Shown piece by piece: positions 8,649-17,418 of a stretch of DNA of 64,000 nucleotides. The notes under the pieces are model-generated. The model searched no databases. It saw only the letters and a program-made list of their open reading frames with translations, and was not told the origin of the DNA. The position numbers and the translations under genes were made by a program. Source of the stretch: Pseudomonadota bacterium (lineage in GTDB: Bacteria > Pseudomonadota > Gammaproteobacteria > Burkholderiales > SG8-39); assembly GCA_025352885.1 (NCBI GenBank), contig JANXRZ010000240.1, forward strand, positions 26,573 through 90,572, in the 5' to 3' direction. The stretch's first letter is position 1; every line of letters begins with the position of its first letter.

Positions 8649-9567
8649 ACAAACGGCCGTCTGCCTGCTCGGGCCGACGGCGAGCGGGAAATCGCGGCTC
8701 GCCATTGAGCTTGCCACTCGCCTTCCCGTGGAAATCACCAGCGTCGATTCCGGCCAGGTCTATCGCGGCATGGACATCGGCACGGCCAAGCCGACGGCGC
8801 TTGAGCGCGCGGCCGTCCCGCATCACCTGATCGACCTGGTCGAGCCGACCGAGAGCTATTCGGCGGGCCGCTTTCGCACCGATGCCGTCAAGGCGGTCCA
8901 GGAAATCTTTGCTCGCGGAAAGCTGCCGTTGCTCGTCGGCGGAACGATGCTGTATTACCGGTCCCTGACGCAGGGGCTGGATGAGCTTCCGCCGGCCGAC
9001 GCGGCCGTGCGCTCAGCACTCGATGCAGAAGCGCTTGTCAATGGATGGCCCGCGCTGCACGCAGAGCTTGCGAAAGTGGATCCCATGACTGCGGCGCGCC
9101 TGGCCCCGAACGACGCCCATCGCATCCAGCGCGCGCTCGAAGTCTTCAGGACAACCGGTACGCCGATCTCGGCGCTGCGAACCGCGCCCAAGGCCACGTT
9201 GCCCTTCCGGCTCAAGGCGTTCGCGCTGTTGCCCGCCGATCGCGCTGTGCTGCACGCGCGCATCGCCGCTCGTTTCGACGCGATGCTTGCAGCCGGCCTT
9301 GTCGACGAGCTTGCCGCGCTTCGAAAGCAGCATGCATTGAATGCCGCCCTGCCTTACATGCGCTGCGTCGGTTATCGGCAGGCGTGGCAGTACCTCGACG
9401 GCACGATCGACCGGACGGCGCTGCGGGAAACAGGCATCGCCGCTACACGACAGCTTGCCAAGCGCCAGCTCACCTGGCTGCGCAGCCTGCCGGACCTCGA
9501 GCCGCTGGACTCCGAGGACCGCGGCGCGGCGCAAAAAATCGAATCAGCTTTCAACCTGGAGTCGTAA
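8638..9567 (+). CDS. miaA: tRNA dimethylallyltransferase MiaA
   Basis: 309 residues with the P-loop GPTASGKS near the N-terminus, the [16 protein letters not shown] substrate motif, HHLIDL and the [10 protein letters not shown] block, all diagnostic of MiaA, which transfers the dimethylallyl group to A37 of UNN-decoding tRNAs. GTG 8638 is chosen because it begins the protein just before the P-loop strand and overlaps mutL by only 11 bases; the open frame extends further back without an alternative conserved region. The stop (TAATG) overlaps the start of the following receptor gene by one base. Confidence 0.96.
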   Translation: MGAEQTAVCLLGPTASGKSRLAIELATRLPVEITSVDSGQVYRGMDIGTAKPTALERAAVPHHLIDLVEPTESYSAGRFRTDAVKAVQEIFARGKLPLLVGGTMLYYRSLTQGLDELPPADAAVRSALDAEALVNGWPALHAELAKVDPMTAARLAPNDAHRIQRALEVFRTTGTPISALRTAPKATLPFRLKAFALLPADRAVLHARIAARFDAMLAAGLVDELAALRKQHALNAALPYMRCVGYRQAWQYLDGTIDRTALRETGIAATRQLAKRQLTWLRSLPDLEPLDSEDRGAAQKIESAFNLES

Positions 9568-10523
9568 TGAAGCTCATAAAAGCCCTGGCCACGGCCGCCC
9601 TGTGTACCGCCGCACTGAGTGCCTTCGCCGCCTTTCCCGAGAAGCCGATCCGCGTTGTCGTCCCCTGGCCTGCGGGCGGTCCCTCCGACAGCCTTGCGCG
9701 CATCGTGACCGGCAAGCTCGGCGAATTGCTCGGGCAGACGCTCGTGGTGGACAACAAGGTCGGCGCCAGCGGCGTAATTGGCGCCGAATATGTCGCGAAG
9801 GCCGCACCTGACGGCTACACGCTGCTCTGGGTCATCAGCAACCACACGACCAATCACCTGCTGTTCAAGGTGAGCTATGACCCGATCAAGGATTTCGCGC
9901 CGGTGTCCATGGTGGCGAACACTTCGTACATGCTCGTTGCGAGCAGCGGATTCGCGCCGGCCACGCTGAAGGAGTTCGTCGACTATGTGAAGGCCCGACC
10001 CGGCAAGGTGGCGTACGCTTCGGCCGGCAACGGCACGCTCCAGCACTTCGGCATGGAAACTTTCAAAGGCACCGCGGGCCTGGACATGGTGCACATCCCC
10101 TACAAAGGCAGCGCCCCGGCGATTACCGACCTGCTCGGCGGCCAGGTGCCGGTTACTTTCGAAGCGACCTCGGCCATCGCAAGCGCGATCCGCTCGGGTC
10201 GAGCGCGGCCCCTGGGCGTAGCTTCGCTCAAACGCCTCGCGCTCTTTCCGGACGTGCCGACCATCGCGGAGTCCGGCTACCCGGGATTCGAGATCGTCGG
10301 CTTCACGGGCGCAGTCGCCCCCGCGGGTACCCCGCCCGAAGTCCTCGCAAAGCTGAATGCCGAGATCAACCGTGCGCTCGCCGATCCGGACACTCGGGCA
10401 AAAATGGTAACGCTCGGCGTCGAACCTGCGGGCTCTACTGCAGCGGAATTTCGCAGCTACATCCAGGCGCAGATACCGCGCTACGCGAAAATCCTGAAGG
10501 ACTCGGGCGCGACCGTCGACTGA
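9567..10523 (+). CDS. Bug-family TTT periplasmic substrate-binding receptor (1)
   Basis: 318 residues. A Sec signal peptide ([10 protein letters not shown] ... AFAAF) is followed by the Bug/TctC fold: PIRVVVPWPAGGPSDS at the start, AAPDGYTLLW, the GTLQHFGMETF region and a C-terminal helix. Bug receptors bind carboxylates or other small anions for TctAB-type transporters, but most are encoded without them, as here. The gene is translationally linked to miaA by a TAATG junction, which looks like chance packing rather than shared function. The ligand is unknown. Confidence 0.92.
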   Translation: MKLIKALATAALCTAALSAFAAFPEKPIRVVVPWPAGGPSDSLARIVTGKLGELLGQTLVVDNKVGASGVIGAEYVAKAAPDGYTLLWVISNHTTNHLLFKVSYDPIKDFAPVSMVANTSYMLVASSGFAPATLKEFVDYVKARPGKVAYASAGNGTLQHFGMETFKGTAGLDMVHIPYKGSAPAITDLLGGQVPVTFEATSAIASAIRSGRARPLGVASLKRLALFPDVPTIAESGYPGFEIVGFTGAVAPAGTPPEVLAKLNAEINRALADPDTRAKMVTLGVEPAGSTAAEFRSYIQAQIPRYAKILKDSGATVD

Positions 10524-10532
10524 TCGACCGCC

Positions 10533-11069
10533 TCAGGGCTCATTCCGAATCAGCGCGAGCAGATCGGTCACCCCGACATCCTGTCCCGCCTGGAAGAGCA
10601 GCGTCGTCGCCTGCCCCCGGTGATGAGTCTGGTGGTTGAAGAAGTGCATGACCAGGTTCGCCATGCGCTTCTGCGATTTCACGCCCTTGGTGTTCGAGTA
10701 GTGGAGCACGTGGTCGAGGTCCGCCTGCGTGAGGCCGGCCGCCCACCCATTGATGGCTTGGTCGAGCACGACCCGACGCGCCTTCAACTCTCCGAGGTCG
10801 GTGAACAGCACCTCGTTCAATGCCGCCGGGTGCGCGAGCCCGCGCACGGGTTCGAGGGCAGCAGGCCGCGACGGATGCGCTGCGAACCGCTTGAGCCAGA
10901 TGGTGTCCCCGACCACGAGATGGTTGAGCGTGCCGATGATCGAGCCGAAGAAGGCGCCCCGATTTTCCAGCAGCGCGGCGACGGGAAGCCGACCGGCCGC
11001 TTCGTAGAGCTTCGCGTTCATCCACTCGTTGTACGCCGCCATCAGCACGGCATTTGCAGGACTGCTCAT
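10533..11069 (-). CDS. DinB-like (DUF664-type) four-helix protein
   Basis: 178 residues with the DinB/YfiT fold markers: AAYNEWMNAKLYEAA at the N-terminus, a mid-protein GTLNHLVVGDTIWLKRF with the first metal histidine, and FFNHQTHHRGQ near the C-terminus, which supplies the other two histidines of the nickel/zinc triad. The family includes thiol-dependent S-transferases and stress-induced proteins, but this member's reaction is unknown. Its ATG overlaps the stop of the upstream permease gene (ATGA), so the two are probably cotranscribed. Confidence 0.87.
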   Translation of the reverse strand: MSSPANAVLMAAYNEWMNAKLYEAAGRLPVAALLENRGAFFGSIIGTLNHLVVGDTIWLKRFAAHPSRPAALEPVRGLAHPAALNEVLFTDLGELKARRVVLDQAINGWAAGLTQADLDHVLHYSNTKGVKSQKRMANLVMHFFNHQTHHRGQATTLLFQAGQDVGVTDLLALIRNEP

Positions 11070-12064
11070 GGGAGGCCCTTCTTAGTGACCAGCTCCGGTG
11101 GGACGCATTTTGCCGTAACCCGGCGCACCAGGGGGCCGAGCAATTGGGGCGAGAAGTAGATCGGGAATTGCGCGAGGCCGAAGTAAAACCATGTGAACTC
11201 GGGCAGCACACCGCTCACTGCCGCGACCATCAGGCCGGTGTTGCGCTGGGAGGCCATGAACCCGAGCGCGAGCGCACGGTCCCGGCCGGCAAAAGAGAAC
11301 AGCGCGACGGTCAGGCCGAGCACGAGGAAGAACTGGACGAAGACCAGGAGCGTGAGGCCTGCGGCGAGCAACGGTTCGACGATGAAGCGCGCGGCCACGC
11401 TTTCCATGAGCGCGCCCACGAAAACGAAGAGCACCACGATGTTGAATCCGTTGATGCGCTCGCTGTGCCGCTCGATTGCCCCGGGGCCTGCGATCCGCCG
11501 GAGCGTGACCCCCACCAGCGCGGAGCCCGCCAGCATTGCGAACAGCTTGAGCCCGAGTGCCACTGATGAGATCTGCAGCGCCGGGCCGATGAACAGCTCC
11601 GCAAAAACGGCGGCCGTGACCGGGATCAGGGCGGTCGTCGTCACGAGCGTCGCCAGCACGAGGGTCGCGTCAAGGCCCATGAGCGCCGCGAGCGCAGGCG
11701 CCGCCATCATGGGCGAGGCGATCGCCTGCAGCATCAGCGCAAGGTGGAGATCCGGCGCCGTCTTATCCAGGCCAAGCGCCAGGCACCCGAGCCCGGTAAG
11801 GGTGGGCACGGCAATCGAGGTCCACGCCGTCGCGGCGAGGACGACCCCCGGGCGCCGGATGTACCGGCGAAGCGCCTCCGCATCCACCCGGAGGAAAGAG
11901 ATGCAGAGCAGGACGAAGATCGCCTCGGCCACGAAAGGCTTCATGAGCGCGCCGAGCCAGGGGAGCGCAATACCGATCACAACCAGCGCCGCGACCGCCC
12001 GGGCGCCCTGGCGGCCGATCCAGGCCAGGAGCGCCAGCGGACCGTCGATGAAAGCTGCCCTCAC
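11066..12064 (-). CDS. Bile acid:sodium symporter-like (BASS superfamily) membrane protein
   Basis: 332 residues, about ten hydrophobic segments and no soluble domain. The spacing of helices, the MLQAIASPMMAAPALAALMG segment (the discontinuous-helix region) and GFMASQRNTGLMVAAV resemble the BASS/SBF permease group that takes up bile acids, pantoate or keto acids with Na+. The assigned start is GTG 12064, but no clear Shine-Dalgarno precedes it, so the N-terminus is uncertain. It is coupled by ATGA to the DinB-like gene. The substrate cannot be predicted. Confidence 0.72.
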   Translation of the reverse strand: MRAAFIDGPLALLAWIGRQGARAVAALVVIGIALPWLGALMKPFVAEAIFVLLCISFLRVDAEALRRYIRRPGVVLAATAWTSIAVPTLTGLGCLALGLDKTAPDLHLALMLQAIASPMMAAPALAALMGLDATLVLATLVTTTALIPVTAAVFAELFIGPALQISSVALGLKLFAMLAGSALVGVTLRRIAGPGAIERHSERINGFNIVVLFVFVGALMESVAARFIVEPLLAAGLTLLVFVQFFLVLGLTVALFSFAGRDRALALGFMASQRNTGLMVAAVSGVLPEFTWFYFGLAQFPIYFSPQLLGPLVRRVTAKCVPPELVTKKGLP

Positions 12065-12166
12065 TTATTTGTCATTTTTGGAAAACGAATAGGCATGAAG
12101 GCCGCATGGAAATTAGATCCGAAGAAATGAATGTTCACCTTTCTTGCATCCGGTAAACTGGCGCGC

Positions 12167-13093
12167 ATGACCCCATTCATCAGCGTTTCCCGCCTCTCGA
12201 AGACTTACGCCACCGGGTTCAAGGCCCTCGCCGAGGTCGACCTCGGCATCGAGCGTGGCGAGATTCTGGCACTTCTCGGCCCTAACGGCGCCGGCAAGAC
12301 GACCCTGATCAGCATCGTCTGCGGCCTCGTCACGCCGAGCAGCGGCACGGTCACGGTCGACGGCCACGACATCATCACCGACTATCGCAAGACCCGCTCC
12401 ATGATTGGCCTCGTCCCGCAGGAGCTGACCACCGATGCGTTCGAAACGGTTTGGGACACCGTGTCCTTCAGCCGGGGGCTCTTCGGCTACGCCCCCAACC
12501 CTGCGCACATCGAAAAAATCCTGCGAGACCTGTCGCTCTGGGACAAGAAGGGTTCGCGCATCAAGGAGCTCTCCGGCGGCATGAAGCGGCGCGTCATGAT
12601 CGCCAAGGCGCTGTCCCACGAGCCCAAGGTGCTGTTCCTCGATGAGCCGACCGCCGGCGTCGACGTGAACTTGAGGAAGGACATGTGGGACCTCATCCGC
12701 GCGCTGCGCGAATCCGGCGTGACGATCATCCTGACGACGCACTACATCGAAGAGGCCGAATCGATCGCCGACCGGATCGGCGTCATCAACAAGGGCCGCA
12801 TCGTCTTGGTCGAGGACAAGGCCGTGCTCATGCAGAAGCTCGGCACCAAGCAGTTGATCATGGACCTCCAGCACCCGCTTGCCGCCATCCCGCCGGCGCT
12901 CAGCGCCTATGACCTCTCGCTCGCCTCCAACGGCGCCCAGCTCGTCTACACCTACGATGCCGGCAAGGAGACCACAGGGATTACCGAATTGCTGGCCGAC
13001 CTCGGCCGGGCCGGCATCCAGTTCAAGGACTTGAAGACCGACCAGAGCTCGCTCGAGGACATCTTCGTGACGCTCGTGAAGGAGCCGGCATGA
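12167..13093 (+). CDS. ABC-2 type transporter ATP-binding protein
   Basis: A 308-residue ABC ATPase with Walker [11 protein letters not shown]-loop GLVPQEL, signature LSGGMKRRV, Walker [13 protein letters not shown] and a switch histidine in TTHYIEEAE. The roughly 90-residue C-terminal extension is usual for NodI/CcmA/YadG-type exporter ATPases. ATG 12167 is selected over an earlier ATG because it leads directly into the first conserved strand. The ABC-2 permease gene follows with an ATGA overlap. The pair would export a small molecule or glycolipid; the substrate is unknown. Confidence 0.93.
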   Translation: MTPFISVSRLSKTYATGFKALAEVDLGIERGEILALLGPNGAGKTTLISIVCGLVTPSSGTVTVDGHDIITDYRKTRSMIGLVPQELTTDAFETVWDTVSFSRGLFGYAPNPAHIEKILRDLSLWDKKGSRIKELSGGMKRRVMIAKALSHEPKVLFLDEPTAGVDVNLRKDMWDLIRALRESGVTIILTTHYIEEAESIADRIGVINKGRIVLVEDKAVLMQKLGTKQLIMDLQHPLAAIPPALSAYDLSLASNGAQLVYTYDAGKETTGITELLADLGRAGIQFKDLKTDQSSLEDIFVTLVKEPA

Positions 13094-13851
13094 ATTTCCA
13101 TGCCGTGAAGGCGATCTACCGCTTCGAGATGGCGCGCACGTGGCGGACGCTTTTCCAGAGCATCGTGTCGCCGGTCATCTCGACGTCGCTCTACTTCGTG
13201 GTCTTCGGCTCGGCGATCGGCTCGCGCATCCCGCAGATCGAGGGCATCGGCTATGGCTCGTTCATCGTACCCGGGCTCATCATGCTGTCCCTCCTCACCC
13301 AGAGCGTGTCGAACGCTTCCTTCGGGATTTTCTTCCCAAAATTCACCGGCACGATCTACGAGCTGCTCTCCGCGCCCATCTCGTTCGTGGAGATCGCGCT
13401 GGGGTACGTGGGCGCGGCGGCAACCAAGTCGATCCTCCTTGGGCTCATCATCCTCGCCACGGCGGCGCTCTTCGTGCCCTTTCATATCGCGCATCCGCTG
13501 GCGATGGTGGCTTTCCTCGTGCTGACGGCGGTCACCTTCAGCCTGTTCGGCTTCATCATCGGCGTCTGGGCGGACAACTTCGAGAAGCTGCAGATCATCC
13601 CGCTGCTCGTGATCACGCCGCTCGTCTTTCTGGGCGGCAGCTTCTACTCCGTGAGCATGCTGCCGCCGTTCTGGCAGACGGTGTCGATGGCCAACCCTGT
13701 GCTGTACCTCGTGAGCGGCTTTCGCTGGAGCTTTTATGAGGTGGCGGACGTGAGCATCGCGTTAAGCGCGGGGATGATCGGCTTTTTCCTCGTGGCTTGC
13801 CTGGCGGTCGTGTGGTGGATCTTCAAAACCGGGTACCACGTCAAGAACTGA
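13090..13851 (+). CDS. ABC-2 type transporter permease
   Basis: 253 residues with six predicted membrane helices, beginning with an amphipathic cytosolic stretch ([22 protein letters not shown]) typical of ABC-2 permeases of the YadH/NodJ group, and a conserved [11 protein letters not shown] turn before the fifth helix. It is the partner of the ATPase encoded just upstream. The stop overlaps the ATG of the next Bug receptor gene (TGATG), so all three genes may share a transcript, although the receptor family does not normally work with ABC-2 exporters. Confidence 0.92.
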   Translation: MNFHAVKAIYRFEMARTWRTLFQSIVSPVISTSLYFVVFGSAIGSRIPQIEGIGYGSFIVPGLIMLSLLTQSVSNASFGIFFPKFTGTIYELLSAPISFVEIALGYVGAAATKSILLGLIILATAALFVPFHIAHPLAMVAFLVLTAVTFSLFGFIIGVWADNFEKLQIIPLLVITPLVFLGGSFYSVSMLPPFWQTVSMANPVLYLVSGFRWSFYEVADVSIALSAGMIGFFLVACLAVVWWIFKTGYHVKN

Positions 13852-14819
13852 TGAAACCTTTCCTGCTTCTGTTCTGGTCGGCGATCGCCGTCCTGTTCGT
13901 CGCGCCTTCCGCTCTAGCGCAGGTCTACCCGTCGAAGCCGGTGCGTGCCGTCATCCCGTGGCCGCCGGGCGGCACCAACGACGTCGTCGGGCGCATCGTG
14001 CTGCAGAAGGTCTCGGAGAACACCGGGCAGACTTTCGTCGTGGAGAACCGCGGCGGCGCGGGCGGCACGATCGGCGCCGATCTCGTGGCCAAGGCCGAGC
14101 CCGACGGCTACACGATCATGATCCATTCGGCCACCCACCTTGCCAACCAGCACCTGTACGCGCGGCTGCCGTATGACACGCTGCGCGACTTCACAGGCGT
14201 GACGACGCTGGCGCGGCAGGCCGGAATGCTCGCCGTGAACCCGTCCATGCAGGTCAGGAACGTGAACGAACTCCTGGCGCTTGCACGCGCGCGTCCGGGG
14301 CAGATCAACTTCGCGACTTCGGGCAACGGCAGCTACATGCACCTGGGCATGCAGATGCTGATGACCATGACCGGCGTCTCGTTCAACAACGTGTCCTACA
14401 AGGGCGGCGGCCCGGCCGCGGTGTCGGTGGCCAGCGGAGAGACGCAGGCCATCCTGGCTGATCTCGGCGCAGTCGTAAGCCTTGCCAAGTCCGGGCGCAT
14501 ACGGCCGGTAGCCGTGACGTCCGAATCGCGGCTCAAGCAGTTCCCCGATGTGCCGACCATGATCGAGTCGGGCGTGCCGGGTTACGAGTTCACCGCGTGG
14601 GTGGGCGCTTTCGTGCCGGCTCGGACGCCGGCGACTATCGTCAACCGCCTCAACGCCGAGTTTCGCAAGGCGCTGGCCGATCCGGTCGTCGCTGAGAAGC
14701 TCGAGTCGCAGACACTCGACCCGATGCCGATGTCACCCGCAGAATTTGCGGAGCGGCTTAAGTCTGACTCAGATAAATACGCGCGGCTGGTGAAGGAAAG
14801 CGGCGCGAAGGTCGAGTGA
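13851..14819 (+). CDS. Bug-family TTT periplasmic substrate-binding receptor (2)
   Basis: 322 residues with a signal peptide ([23 protein letters not shown]), then PVRAVIPWPPGGTNDVVGRIV, AEPDGYTIMI, the GNGSYMHLGMQ region and a carboxy-terminal helix ending ESGAKVE. This is the complete TctC/Bug architecture. It starts inside the stop of the ABC-2 permease gene, so it is cotranscribed with that pair by position. The ligand is not predictable from sequence; orphan Bug receptors in Burkholderiales bind varied organic acids, amides and aromatic compounds. Confidence 0.92.
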   Translation: MKPFLLLFWSAIAVLFVAPSALAQVYPSKPVRAVIPWPPGGTNDVVGRIVLQKVSENTGQTFVVENRGGAGGTIGADLVAKAEPDGYTIMIHSATHLANQHLYARLPYDTLRDFTGVTTLARQAGMLAVNPSMQVRNVNELLALARARPGQINFATSGNGSYMHLGMQMLMTMTGVSFNNVSYKGGGPAAVSVASGETQAILADLGAVVSLAKSGRIRPVAVTSESRLKQFPDVPTMIESGVPGYEFTAWVGAFVPARTPATIVNRLNAEFRKALADPVVAEKLESQTLDPMPMSPAEFAERLKSDSDKYARLVKESGAKVE

Positions 14820-14820
14820 G

Positions 14821-15606
14821 CTAGGTGCGCGGCTCGAGGTTCTTCACGCGCAGCCCGGCGATGGTGAATCCGCCGTCGACCGCGATAGTCTGCCCGGTCA
14901 CGTAGCTCGCGTCGTCGGAGGCGAGGAACGCCGCCACCGAGGCCACCTCTTCAGGCTCGCCGATCCGCGCCAATGGCACCGCGCGCAGCCACGCCTGGCT
15001 GCGCTCCTCGTTGTGCTGCTTGCGGATGCGCGGCGTGTCGATCGGGCCCGGCGCAATCGAATTCACGCGGATGCCGAATTGCGCGAGGTCCACGGCCATC
15101 ACGCGCGTCATCGCGTCGATGCCCCCCTTGGAGGCCGCGTACGCCGAGCGACCGGTGCTGCCGAGAAGGCTCGAGTGGGAAGACACGTTCACGATCGCCC
15201 CGCGACCGAGCTTGGCCATCTCGCGCGCCGCTTCCTGCGCGCACATGAAGGTGCCCTTCACGTTCACTTCCAGCATCGTATCCAGCATCTCGAGCGGCGT
15301 TTCGAGGAAATGCTTCTGCGATCCCACGCCGGCATTGTTCACGAGGATCTCCGCCGGCCCGAAGGTCTTGGCGGCGAAGGCGAGCATCGCCTGGATCTCC
15401 TTGAGGCTACTGATGTCAGTGCGGATCGCAGCCGCCTTACCGCCCTTGGCGACGATCTCCTCGCAGACTGCCTGCACGTTGGCTTCATCCTTGTCCGCGA
15501 GGATGAGCGTCGCACCTTCCTTCGAGAAGCGCCGGGCGGTCGCCGCGCCGATGCCGTCACCGCCGCCGGTGATGATGGCGATCCTTCCTGCGAGTCTTTC
15601 GGTCAT
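14821..15606 (-). CDS. Short-chain dehydrogenase/reductase (SDR)
   Basis: A 261-residue classical SDR: cofactor motif TGGGDGIG, NNAG, catalytic Ser (NVSSHSS), YAASK (Tyr-x-x-x-Lys) and the PGPIDTP segment. Asp-like acidic residues after strand 2 (ILADKDE) favour NAD(H) over NADP(H). The family reduces or oxidises alcohols or ketones, often 3-oxoacyl or sugar substrates, so the substrate stays open. It is convergent with the preceding Bug receptor gene; upstream on its own strand are the HigA antitoxin and a monooxygenase gene. Confidence 0.9.
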   Translation of the reverse strand: MTERLAGRIAIITGGGDGIGAATARRFSKEGATLILADKDEANVQAVCEEIVAKGGKAAAIRTDISSLKEIQAMLAFAAKTFGPAEILVNNAGVGSQKHFLETPLEMLDTMLEVNVKGTFMCAQEAAREMAKLGRGAIVNVSSHSSLLGSTGRSAYAASKGGIDAMTRVMAVDLAQFGIRVNSIAPGPIDTPRIRKQHNEERSQAWLRAVPLARIGEPEEVASVAAFLASDDASYVTGQTIAVDGGFTIAGLRVKNLEPRT

Positions 15607-15624
15607 TTTGAATGATGGGATTCG

Positions 15625-15939
15625 TTATTTTCCGGCTACAGCAAGCAATGCCTTGGGATTCGTCTGCGCAATAGTAAGCAACGTCCGCGCGGCCCCGCTG
15701 GGTTGCTTGCGGCCCTGTTCCCACCCTTGAAGCGTGCGAACCGAAACACCGAGCAGCCTGGCGAATTGCGATTGAGACAACCCGGTACGTTCGCGCGCCT
15801 CAGTTGCGGGGGAAAGAACGACCCGGGTCTTTCCAGCTTTGATTTGCTGCACTGACTCCATCAATTCCGCAGCCAGGTCGCGCTTGGCCTCATAGGCCCG
15901 CAACTTTGCGCCTGTAAGCGTTTTAGTCTTCGAGGACAC
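15625..15939 (-). CDS. HigA-type antitoxin, XRE-family helix-turn-helix protein
   Basis: 104 residues: a short N-terminal segment that would wrap a toxin, then a Cro/C1 HTH (residues about 45-95) with TGLSQSQFARLLGVSVRTLQGWEQGRKQPSG, the recognition pattern of antitoxins paired with RelE/HigB toxins. The start is GTG 15939, which overlaps the last codons of the toxin reading frame, the normal toxin-first arrangement for this family. The toxin frame upstream is broken (see the pseudogene entry), so this is probably an orphan antitoxin that may still bind its own promoter. Confidence 0.85.
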   Translation of the reverse strand: MSSKTKTLTGAKLRAYEAKRDLAAELMESVQQIKAGKTRVVLSPATEARERTGLSQSQFARLLGVSVRTLQGWEQGRKQPSGAARTLLTIAQTNPKALLAVAGK

Positions 15940-16130
15940 GGCGAATCTCCTTGAGTCTTGAGCCAGTTATGGTGTCTGACTTCGCTTTCGAATAATAAGC
16001 AGAAGAACGATTTCCTGTTCGGGTGTACGCACAAAGTAGATGACGCGAACACCGCCTTATTTGCCCGTGCCGGCGCGCCGCCAGCGGACCCTTTCATGGG
16101 CGACTGTACGCCTGGGGCGTATACATGTCC
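15923..16130 (-). pseudogene. Decayed HigB/RelE-type toxin remnant
   Basis: On the minus strand just upstream of and overlapping the antitoxin start, a toxin-like sequence can be read in pieces: HERVRWRRAGTGK, an in-frame TAA (16057-16059), GGVRVIYFVRTPEQEIVLLL, then a one-base loss near 15994-15996 that shifts into YSKAKSDTI...LKEIRRVLED and a stop at 15923-15925. The pattern R-WRRAGTGK-[R]GGVRVIYF...LLIYSK matches the C-terminal two-thirds of HigB/RelE ribonuclease toxins. The N-terminal third is not recognisable upstream. A stop, a frameshift and a missing start together indicate a non-functional toxin; the upstream limit is approximate. Confidence 0.75.
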
Positions 16131-16161
16131 AGGGGGCTGACGCAGCCTTCAGATCAAGCGA

Positions 16162-17340
16162 TTACCCGTCGTAGCCATACAACCAGGCGCTCTGCCTGAG
16201 CGGATCCGCCTGGGCGAAGTTTTCGTCCCTTCTCTGCTGCTCCGGCCCATCGTGCAAATGGTTCTGCACTTCGCGCCCACGGCTCATGAGCTGCACCTTG
16301 CTCGCGCGCGGCAGGCGAATCTGCTCGTAGCGCTTCAACGCCTCCTCCACCGAATCAGACCCCACGCCAGCCAAACAAGCACCGAGCGCCTCTGCGTCCT
16401 CGATTGCCTGCGCGGCACCCTGCCCGAAGAACGGCAACATCGCGTGCGCCGCATCGCCTAAAAGCGCAACACGCCCCTGTGCCCAAGCATCGAGCGGCTC
16501 GCGGTCATACAGCGCCCAGCGCTTGGTATGGGTCGCCGAGGCGATCAACTGCGTCACGCGCGCATCCCAGCCCTCGAACTCGCGCATGAGGTCGTCCACA
16601 CTGCCCTCGGCATTCCATGACTCGGTTCGCCACTCGCGCGCCGGTGCCATGGCGACGACGTTGACGAGGCGCCCGGCCGAGATCGGGTAATGCACGAAGT
16701 GGTGGTCAGGGCCGAGCCACAGGGTCTGCACCGGACGCAGCGCCATCTCCGGCGCGGCAGCGGCGGGCACGAGGCAGCGAAAAGCGCACAGGCCGGAGAA
16801 GCGCGGCTCCGTTGAGGCCGGCGCAACCAAGGTGCGCAAAGAGGAATGGATGCCGTCGGCGCCGATCAACGCGTCGACAGTGACTTCGGACCGCTCGCCG
16901 GCATGACTCGAGAACGTCAGATCAACGGCGTCTTCTCGTTGGCTGACATCTACACAGCGCTGGTCCAACCGCAGCACTCCGGCCGGGAGCGCCCGTTGCA
17001 GCACCGCCATGAGGTCGGCGCGATGCGCTACGTAGCAATGCGCCCCATAGAGCTCATGACAAGCCTCGCCCATGGCCTGCACCGAGAGGACGCGGCCATC
17101 CTGCCAGCGCCGGAATTCCCAAGCGGCTTCCAGGCGCACCGCGCACGCTTCGAGCTCGGCGAGCAATCCTAGCCGCTCGAGCGGCCGCACCATGTTTGGC
17201 GAAACGACGATCCCCGCGCCGACTTCGCGCACTTCCCGGGACTGCTCGTAAACCGTGACGTCGACCCCGGCCTTCCTGAGAAAGAGCGCCGTGGCGATCC
17301 CGCCCAAGCCCGCACCGACGATGGCTACCCGCAGGGTCAT
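16162..17340 (-). CDS. FAD-dependent aromatic monooxygenase (salicylate/3-hydroxybenzoate hydroxylase-like)
   Basis: 392 residues of the class A flavoprotein hydroxylase family: GAGLGGIATALFLRKAG dinucleotide fold at the N-terminus, the ADGIHSSLR (DG) motif in the middle and GDAAHAMLPFFGQGAAQAIEDAEAL near residue 300, which binds FAD ribityl and NAD(P)H. Such enzymes hydroxylate activated aromatic rings such as salicylate or 3-hydroxybenzoate, though the 'VRP' and 'WEFRRW' surroundings do not fix a substrate. It lies downstream of a methyltransferase and a Bug receptor gene on the same strand, suggesting an uptake-and-modify unit for an aromatic compound. Confidence 0.88.
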   Translation of the reverse strand: MTLRVAIVGAGLGGIATALFLRKAGVDVTVYEQSREVREVGAGIVVSPNMVRPLERLGLLAELEACAVRLEAAWEFRRWQDGRVLSVQAMGEACHELYGAHCYVAHRADLMAVLQRALPAGVLRLDQRCVDVSQREDAVDLTFSSHAGERSEVTVDALIGADGIHSSLRTLVAPASTEPRFSGLCAFRCLVPAAAAPEMALRPVQTLWLGPDHHFVHYPISAGRLVNVVAMAPAREWRTESWNAEGSVDDLMREFEGWDARVTQLIASATHTKRWALYDREPLDAWAQGRVALLGDAAHAMLPFFGQGAAQAIEDAEALGACLAGVGSDSVEEALKRYEQIRLPRASKVQLMSRGREVQNHLHDGPEQQRRDENFAQADPLRQSAWLYGYDG

Positions 17341-17397
17341 TTGTCAAATACGGAAAGTAAACTCGGCTGAAAGCCGCTTGGCTACTAGGTCTAACTA

Positions 17398-17418
17398 AAT
17401 GAAAGTTAGACTTTCATT
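17398..17418. repeat. Perfect inverted repeat, 9-bp arms, 3-base loop
   Basis: AATGAAAGT, TAG, ACTTTCATT spans the methyltransferase stop codon and lies 58-78 bases before the monooxygenase ATG. It is AT-rich in a GC-rich setting and has no clean T-run on either side, so it reads more like an operator or an mRNA stem than a standard intrinsic terminator. Confidence 0.5.
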
